Shown here in pieces: positions 59,212 through 64,000 of a stretch of 64,000 nt of DNA. Positions within the stretch are counted from its first letter, which is position 1. Every line of letters starts with the position of its first letter. Made by a program: the position numbers and the translations under genes. Location of the stretch: contig JAEWUM010000015.1 of assembly GCA_023459355.1 (NCBI GenBank), positions 124,001-188,000 of the forward strand, read 5' to 3'. Source of the stretch: Bacteroidota bacterium. Its GTDB lineage: Bacteria > Bacteroidota > Bacteroidia > Bacteroidales > Paludibacteraceae. Under the pieces are notes generated by a model. That model was not told the origin of the DNA. It ran no database searches and saw only the letters and a list, made by a program, of their open reading frames with translations.

Positions 59212-61548
59212 CTAAAAATTAAACCGGATACCTGTGATGATACTCCACGGCCTGGCGTTCAATTGCTCCGTATCGGTGAGTCGCCAAACCGATTGCAGCG
59301 AGAAAATCCGGAAGATATTGGTGAAACCAACGCCGACTTCCATATAGGGTTTATGCAGTTTCCCTGTTTCAGCGGGAAAGTCGAGAATAGTAGCATGTTT
59401 ATCTGACAGAGAGCCATACAAACAGTTGAAGGAAACCAGTTCCCGCAGGTTCAGTTGCCGAATCACTGGAATCTGATTAAACAAAATGCCGTTGAAAACC
59501 CATTCGTGGTGCATGGCGATGTATTTATCGCAGGCATATTCCATGTAGTTCATCAGGTTGTAATGATATCGCTTGAAAAGCAGGGTTTCACTGCCCTGAG
59601 GCATCCACAGGAGGTTGTAAGGCACAGCACCCCATATCCATCCGGCATCGAGGTTGTAATTCCATTCCCCAATGCTGAACAAGAGGCGGTGATTCAGTTT
59701 CGCGTTTACCTTTCCGTAGGGATAGCTATTCTGATGAATCGTTGCTTCACCGCCTTCTAAAGTTAAATATACAACCGGATGGTAATTGTGGATGTGTATG
59801 CGATCCAGGTGATCTTCGTAGGTTCTTTCATTGTGGGAGAAGCGGGTTGTAAGCGAAACTGACTGATGATGCATCGTTCCGGCTTCAATCCCGTTTAATT
59901 GAAATGGTAGCGCCTCATTTCCGGTGTACTGGTGATTTCTGTAAAAGAATTTACTTTCGATACCCGGATTCCAGTCATGCGAAACAGCGGCATAAAACTC
60001 TTTTCTCGGATTGATTTTATCCGACGAGCGGAATCCGAAATAAGTATTGGCAATATCTTCGTCGCCCGAAAGCAATGGGTTTTCTCGTAATAAAAAGTCG
60101 TTATAATCGTAATCAACCCGTCGCAAATCATCGGTATAACCGGCACTAATCACCGTTTTGTTTTTCAGCGGAAGTTTCCATGCCGCATAAGCTGCATACT
60201 GATGTTGTTTGTTTCGGAAGCCATAACCCCAGTATCCGCCGATGGTGAAGTTCTTCCAGAGCAATTCGTTGGTGCGGAGCGGCAGACTGAAACGCATACC
60301 TTCAATATCCGTGAGGCGCGCCAACTGATACACCTTGCCGATGTCGATTTTTCCCGCCTGTACATAACCCGTAATGACCCCATCAGCAATCCATTTGGCC
60401 GTTTTCATCAGCGGAAGATCATTCATTTCAGCTAATCTCATTTCCAGCTCATCTTTTGTGAAGGGCGTTCCGGCAAATTCAGGTTGTGCAATAATCAGGG
60501 TATCTTTTACAGCTGCATAAGTTCTTTTCTCTATGTAGATTTCCGGAGATAAATTGGTGCTGTCGGCCAGCAGTTGATAGGTCATGTTCAGCGACAAAGC
60601 CTCTTCTTTCGGAAACCAATATCCGTGATTTTCTTTTTGATACTGATTGCTTAATTTGAGGTTGCGGATGTAATTGATGTTTGAACGTGCCGGCAGTTCC
60701 GCGGTAATCTTTGTCAGCGCGTAAGTTGCCGAATCTACCCACAACTCACCGTTGAACGCGAGGTTTTTGTTGTTTTTCGTCCTGTAACGGAGGTAATATT
60801 GCTTCCCAGCATCCGACTGAATGCTGTCGATGAGGAAAAAGCGGTAATAGGAGTTGGCGACGTTTGCTAAGGGACTGATAAAATGCTTCCCGAAGAGCAC
60901 GATGGTGTTGTGGTAGAAATTCAAATCCGTTGTAAACTCACCCAGGAGTTTTTCAAGCAGGATGGCCGCGTTTTCCGGACTCGCCTTTGCCTCTTTGCGC
61001 AGACTGACCGGTGGTGTATTGCCCGATTTGAGATAAGAAGCTGTGGATAAATACAAGGGAAGAAGCGTAGTAGAATCATTTCTATTACGATTGCGGCTGA
61101 GCAGGACGACTTGCTGTTCTTCGTTTGAAAGGGTTACCGGATGGTTATAAATGTCATTCTTTATCCTGTTTTCCCTGACCCGCTGCATCAGGTCTAATGC
61201 CGGATTGGCGCCGGGAAGCACGAAAAGGTCCTGCAATAAATTGATGTCTTCCCGCATTTCGACATACAAACCCGCTGTCTCGCCCGGTTTAATCTTAAAC
61301 TCCTGTGTTTTGTACCCGATACACGAAAACACTAAGGTATTTTCCGAACCGGTATGCTTCAGGACATAAAAGCCATCTTCATCCGTTACGACCCCGATTT
61401 GCGTGTTCTTAAGGTAAATATTGACCGATTGTATCGGCGTTTTATCTGTTTTGCTGCGCACAGTTCCCACCACAACCGTTTCCTGTGCGAGTCCCAACGG
61501 GAAGCTGCACAACCAAACCAACAGGATTATGTAGTTATGCTTTTTCAT
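59212..61548 (-). CDS. DUF5686/carboxypeptidase-regulatory outer-membrane protein
   Basis: A 778-residue protein: signal peptide (residues 1-22, ending GLAQ), a carboxypeptidase-regulatory-like domain (about 25-105: VVVGTVRSKTDKTPIQSVNIYLKN), then a long region matching DUF5686 proteins of Bacteroidota, with a C-terminal barrel ending in RFNF. It is a predicted outer-membrane protein whose substrate is unknown. I set the start at ATG 61548, which overlaps the xerD stop by four bases (ATGA), showing translational coupling. Confidence 0.82.
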   Translation of the reverse strand: MKKHNYIILLVWLCSFPLGLAQETVVVGTVRSKTDKTPIQSVNIYLKNTQIGVVTDEDGFYVLKHTGSENTLVFSCIGYKTQEFKIKPGETAGLYVEMREDINLLQDLFVLPGANPALDLMQRVRENRIKNDIYNHPVTLSNEEQQVVLLSRNRNRNDSTTLLPLYLSTASYLKSGNTPPVSLRKEAKASPENAAILLEKLLGEFTTDLNFYHNTIVLFGKHFISPLANVANSYYRFFLIDSIQSDAGKQYYLRYRTKNNKNLAFNGELWVDSATYALTKITAELPARSNINYIRNLKLSNQYQKENHGYWFPKEEALSLNMTYQLLADSTNLSPEIYIEKRTYAAVKDTLIIAQPEFAGTPFTKDELEMRLAEMNDLPLMKTAKWIADGVITGYVQAGKIDIGKVYQLARLTDIEGMRFSLPLRTNELLWKNFTIGGYWGYGFRNKQHQYAAYAAWKLPLKNKTVISAGYTDDLRRVDYDYNDFLLRENPLLSGDEDIANTYFGFRSSDKINPRKEFYAAVSHDWNPGIESKFFYRNHQYTGNEALPFQLNGIEAGTMHHQSVSLTTRFSHNERTYEDHLDRIHIHNYHPVVYLTLEGGEATIHQNSYPYGKVNAKLNHRLLFSIGEWNYNLDAGWIWGAVPYNLLWMPQGSETLLFKRYHYNLMNYMEYACDKYIAMHHEWVFNGILFNQIPVIRQLNLRELVSFNCLYGSLSDKHATILDFPAETGKLHKPYMEVGVGFTNIFRIFSLQSVWRLTDTEQLNARPWSIITGIRFNF

Positions 61549-62435
61549 TTTTTCAACATGGGATGACATTCAAGGATTGTTTTTTTCAGGAAATGGATGT
61601 CGATATGGGTATATAACTCCGTGGTCGTGATAGATTCATGTCCGAGTAATTGCTGAATGGCACGCAGGTTGGCGCCGTTCTCCAGCAGATGCGTGGCAAA
61701 AGAATGCCTGAAAGTATGCGGACTCACCTTTTTGCGGATGCCGGCAGCAGCCGTCAACTCCCTGACAATGGTAAAAATCATGGCGCGGGTCAGTTGTGTA
61801 CCCCTCCGGTTCAAAAACACGTACTGTTCATGCCCTTTTTTGATGTCCAGCATATTCCGGTCGATATGCCATAACTTCAACTGGTTGATGGATTGCGGGG
61901 AAAGTGGAACCAATCTTTGTTTACTGCCTTTACCCTCCACGAGCATGTATCCTTCTTCAAGATACAGGTTGGCTATTTGTAAATTAACCAGTTCGGATAC
62001 CCGCAGGCCCGAACCATACAAGATTTCGAGTATCGCCTTGTTGCGTTGACCTTCGGGTTTTGATAAATCGATGACCCCAATGATCCGGTCAATTTCGTCG
62101 ACCGTTAAGACTTCAGGCAAGCGCAATCCTATCTTCGGACTTTCCAGCAGTTCCGTCGGGTCATCCTCCCTTTTGTTTTTATAAATCAGAAAATGATAGA
62201 AAGATTTAATGCCCGAAAGAATCCTTGCCTGCGAACGCGGATGAATGCCCAGCGAGCTGATTTCAACGATAAAATCGCGGAGGTGTACCTGTTCAGCCTC
62301 TGCCAACTCCACATGCGCATCCGAGAGAAAGTCCGATAATTTCTGCAAGTCGTTCTTATAGGCGACAACTGAATTATCCGACAAGCCCTTCTCGAACTTC
62401 AGGTAATAGAAGTATTCCTCTTCGATGGTTAGCAT
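61545..62435 (-). CDS. xerD: Tyrosine recombinase XerD
   Basis: A 296-residue recombinase with an N-terminal SAM-like DNA-binding domain and a catalytic C-terminal domain. The active-site residues are visible: Arg145 (SGLRVSEL), Lys169, His240 and Arg243 (SPHTFRHSFATH), His266 (LGHESITTT) and Tyr275. It resolves chromosome dimers at dif with XerC. The ATG at 62435 is the true start, since the frame upstream only translates repeat DNA and the -7 box at 62468 is inside it. The neighbour DUF5686 gene overlaps by four bases. Confidence 0.92.
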   Translation of the reverse strand: MLTIEEEYFYYLKFEKGLSDNSVVAYKNDLQKLSDFLSDAHVELAEAEQVHLRDFIVEISSLGIHPRSQARILSGIKSFYHFLIYKNKREDDPTELLESPKIGLRLPEVLTVDEIDRIIGVIDLSKPEGQRNKAILEILYGSGLRVSELVNLQIANLYLEEGYMLVEGKGSKQRLVPLSPQSINQLKLWHIDRNMLDIKKGHEQYVFLNRRGTQLTRAMIFTIVRELTAAAGIRKKVSPHTFRHSFATHLLENGANLRAIQQLLGHESITTTELYTHIDIHFLKKTILECHPMLKK

Positions 62436-62467
62436 GGGGTTGTTGTGATGACTGGTTGAACTGGGTA

Positions 62468-62475
62468 CAAAGATA
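62468..62475 (-). promoter_or_regulatory. -7 promoter box of xerD
   Basis: TATCTTTG on the minus strand, exact TAnnTTTG, with TTGC 20 bp upstream and 32 bp before ATG 62435. It fixes the xerD start and excludes the longer frame. Confidence 0.6.
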
Positions 62476-62512
62476 AAAAAATAAAGGGTAATCAGGCAAG
62501 TGTGATTGAGCA

Positions 62513-62758
62513 GGGGGTTGCTTCGCTTCGCTCGCAATGACGGGGCAATATATGTGTGCGATTTATCGGGGGGTTGCTTCGCTTCGCTCGCAATGACGGG
62601 GCTGTTGCATGATATAATTACCCGTCGACCAGATTTGCACAACCCATCATTTTTTTTTGCACGACGGGCGCTATTGTCCCCAATCAACGCATCGTCATTG
62701 CGAGGAGGCAAAGCCGACGAAGCAACCTCGTCATTGCGAGCGTAGCGAAGCAACCTCC
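62513..62758. repeat. Cluster of GTCATTGCGAG-type dispersed repeats
   Basis: Two direct copies (62513-62546 and 62569-62602) read GGGGGTTGCTTCGCTTCG and then CTCGCAATGACGGGGC. Two copies in the opposite sense follow at 62693-62729 and 62729-62758 (CGTCATTGCGAG... AAGCAACCTC). This is a widespread bacterial dispersed repeat, here four times in 250 bp, GC-rich against an AT-rich background. Confidence 0.85.
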
Positions 62759-62923
62759 TGACCAACCTCACGCTATTGTTTTAACTTAAATTTTATGAAG
62801 TATGTAATCATTCCAATTTTCCGCCCTAAAACAGCACAATCTTTGGTATAGCCACCACGATATTTTTTAATTATAACCAGTTTGCTTATATATATTCAAA
62901 GAGCAAACACAAAACTATTTATT

Positions 62924-63319
62924 ATGGCTGTTTTTTATAACAAGATGCAACGGAGGAATCCATCCGATGCCAGTGCAACGCCAAAGTGGTATCCAACATT
63001 ACGATCCACCGGTATGTTGAAAGAAAAAGAAGTGGCACGTCAGATTGCCGATGAGACCACGCTGAACCCGAAGGAAGCCGAGATGGCGCTTTCACAGTTA
63101 CACAAAATCATGCTAAGGGCTTTGCACAACGGGCAGTCCATCCAATTAGGCGATTGGGGTTCGTTTTACCTCACGCTGAACGCCGAAGGATCAGAAACCG
63201 AAGCTGATGTCAATGCAACGAAAGTGAAGAAAGTCAACATCCGCTTCTCCCCGGGCAAGGAATTGAAAGAAGCGATTGCCAAAGTTGAATTCAGGCAAGC
63301 CAGTACATTGAGCAAGTAA
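62924..63319 (+). CDS. HU-family DNA-binding protein (extended Bacteroidales form)
   Basis: A 131-residue protein. A 35-residue N-terminal extension (NKMQRRNPSDASATPKWYP) precedes an HU-like fold: EVARQIADETTLNPKEAEMALSQLHKIM (helical dimer part) and GQSIQLGDWGSFYLTL followed by KVKKVNIRFSPGKELKEAI (DNA-binding arm region). It is longer than the canonical 90-residue HU and matches the Bacteroidales HU-like group. It should bend or package DNA. Start MAVFYNKM at 62924 is preferred. A strong terminator follows. Confidence 0.85.
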   Translation: MAVFYNKMQRRNPSDASATPKWYPTLRSTGMLKEKEVARQIADETTLNPKEAEMALSQLHKIMLRALHNGQSIQLGDWGSFYLTLNAEGSETEADVNATKVKKVNIRFSPGKELKEAIAKVEFRQASTLSK

Positions 63320-63340
63320 TCAGATTGTCACTAATCCCTG

Positions 63341-63380
63341 AAAACCGGGCGGCTTACCACGATAAGTCGTCCGGTTTTTG
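63341..63380 (+). terminator. Terminator of the HU-family gene
   Basis: A 16-bp stem (63341-63356 with 63363-63378) with two G.U pairs, a six-base loop and a T-rich tail. Confidence 0.85.
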
Positions 63381-63391
63381 TTTGCACTTGC

Positions 63392-63545
63392 CCGACTGAT
63401 TGGTTATAGATGCTGAACTTGTTGATGGCAGATGCCCATCTCATTGACTTTAGTTGCCCGACTTGTTCGCATTAGATGCCCATCTCGTTGACGACAGATG
63501 CCCATCTGGTTTACATTAGATGCCCATCTATTTTCAGATAGATGG
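63392..63545 (+). repeat. Seven tandem 22-nt repeat units
   Basis: Seven consecutive 22-nt units (starts 63392, 63414, 63436, 63458, 63480, 63502, 63524). Most begin with CCATCT or CCGACT, have GTT or ATT near position 8, and end in AGATGC or AGTTGC. The last unit is part of a perfect 15-bp hairpin (63517-63531 with 63538-63552). There are no unique spacers, so it is not a CRISPR array. Confidence 0.8.
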
Positions 63546-63561
63546 GCATCTATCTTCCGCA

Positions 63562-63650
63562 AAGTCCTGTTTTGTCTTCAACAAGGTACTGTTCTCGCTG
63601 CACCCAAGTCCTGTTTTGTCCGTAACTGCCTCAAATCCTGTTATCTGCCA
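63562..63650 (+). repeat. Imperfect direct repeat AAGTCCTGTTTTGTC
   Basis: Four related copies start at 63562, 63583, 63606 and 63633 with spacings of 21, 23 and 27. Copies one and three are identical over 15 bases; the others have diverged. Confidence 0.55.
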
Positions 63651-63872
63651 TTTCTGGCAGGATGTCATGACCTGACAAAATTACCTGTCACTTAAATATT
63701 CTTAATTGCTTATGGCTGGCAGGGTTAAATTGTTTTTACTACTGCTAATGAATGTGATTAAATCTCTACTTGCGGTGGCCAATAATACATTTTTATTTGG
63801 CTAATATGCAGCTAAGTGATTAAAGATGGAAGAAAATTGGAGGTGTGAGTTAAAATTATTGAAAATTATTTT

Positions 63873-63880
63873 TAGCTTTG
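63873..63880 (+). promoter_or_regulatory. -7 promoter box upstream of the tRNA-like stump
   Basis: TAGCTTTG, exact TAnnTTTG, ending 14 bp before the tRNA-like sequence, similar to the distance at tRNA-Arg. Confidence 0.45.
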
Positions 63881-63894
63881 TAATCTGAAATTTT

Positions 63895-63912
63895 TGGGGA
63901 GTAGCTCAGTTG
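63895..63912 (+). pseudogene. 5' stump of a tRNA gene
   Basis: TGGGGAGTAGCTCAGTTG matches the acceptor arm and the start of the D arm of a typical bacterial tRNA, then ends in unrelated AT-rich sequence. No anticodon or T arm follows. With the promoter box upstream it looks like a broken or truncated tRNA gene; which amino acid it served is unknown. Confidence 0.5.
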
Positions 63913-64000
63913 ATTATATTGTAAATTTTGATTTTGACGAGAAAAAGGTTATGAACTGGCAGAAGTCATCACATCTCGTAAAAATGGAAAGTTGATTATT

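Larger units (their letters stand above)
62436..62923. other. 488-bp intergenic region with dispersed repeats
   Basis: Between xerD and the HU-family gene, on opposite strands. It contains the xerD promoter box (62468-62475), two direct and two inverted copies of the GTCATTGCGAG-type repeat (62513-62758), and an AT-rich stretch up to the HU start. No gene is supported in it. Confidence 0.8.
63381..64000. other. 620-bp right-end region without a supported gene
   Basis: After the HU terminator this stretch holds the 22-nt tandem array (63392-63545), a looser second repeat (63562-63650), an AT-rich part, a promoter-like box (63873-63880) and a tRNA-like 5' stump (63895-63912). From 63938 to the right edge a frame without an ATG is open and reads GYELAEVITSRKNGKLII at the end, which could be the edge of a gene or pseudogene beyond the window. 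Confidence 0.65.

Noticed and set aside
61545..62435. xerD as the integrase of a mobile element
   Set aside because: It has the normal housekeeping XerD length and motifs and is coupled to core genes; no element ends or cargo were seen.
62436..62771. N-terminal extension of xerD by 112 residues
   Set aside because: It translates the dispersed repeats (segments such as ASEAKQPP and RAKRSNP), lies upstream of the -7 box at 62468, and no XerD has it.
63392..63545. Possible CRISPR array
   Set aside because: The 22-nt units follow each other directly with no unique spacers, and no cas gene is present.
63498..63695. Small open frame over the repeats
   Set aside because: It crosses the tandem repeats and a hairpin, has no ribosome site or family match, and the repeat period is not a multiple of three.

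Overview
The window looks like a chromosomal segment of a member of the Bacteroidota, most likely Bacteroidales (a Paludibacter- or Dysgonomonas-like fermenter would fit, but the genus cannot be fixed from the sequence alone). The signs are an oadG-oadA-oadB sodium-pump operon, a DUF4271-hemD-rnpA-yidD block, a viroplasmin-type RNase H, a DUF5686 outer-membrane protein, an OtsA-OtsB fusion beside a GH15 enzyme, and more than twenty matches to the Bacteroidota promoter (-7 box TAnnTTTG, sometimes with TTTG 19-20 nt upstream). Most genes are core housekeeping. No prophage, insertion sequence, CRISPR array or polysaccharide-utilisation locus is visible.

Layout. 1-1473: end of an unknown gene, a small exported protein and an outer-membrane barrel. 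1549-4882 (-): sodium-translocating decarboxylase. 5095-8290 (-): an ArsR-controlled permease / ArsG / ArsF / thioredoxin-like cluster with three near-identical palindromes. 8474-11940: dnaN, an exonuclease, an exported Gln/Pro-rich protein and trmN6. 11935-16920 (-): trxA, dnaE, aroK. 17070-20740: ansA, a TerB-DnaJ protein, DUF2007 and a flippase. 20792-22975: RNase H, tRNA-Arg(CCT), a LolD-like ATPase and a YgjP-type peptidase. 23433-27655: metG, transaldolase, glutathione peroxidase and OhrR. 27669-31639: trehalose-related enzymes. 31771-35268: thiol-disulfide protein, DoxX, pirin, an AraC regulator and a CoA-type Nudix. 35338-40196 (-): four exported proteins of unknown joint role. 40393-43645 (-): dprA, a VanZ-like protein and a nucleoside kinase. 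43818-47785: Na/Pi and Ca/Na transporters and argD. 47774-53674: a reductase, LOG, DUF4271, hemD, rnpA, yidD, lpxK and PNP. 53752-62435: sppA, an M6 protease, upp, proC, DUF5686 and xerD. 62436-64000: dispersed repeats, an HU-family gene, tandem repeats and what looks like a broken tRNA gene.

The most interesting signals are in the DNA between genes. They are a 16-bp hairpin that buries the transaldolase start codon; an orphan small RNA on the minus strand with a full consensus promoter and terminator (about 23060-23174); three matching ArsR operator candidates; a pair of palindromes flanking the -7 box of the peroxidase gene next to OhrR; at least four places where an intrinsic terminator is merged with the promoter of the next gene; a tandem array of 22-nt units downstream of the HU gene; and a promoter followed by only the first 18 nt of a tRNA near the right end.

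All assignments come from reading motifs and from family knowledge. No database search or structure prediction was run.
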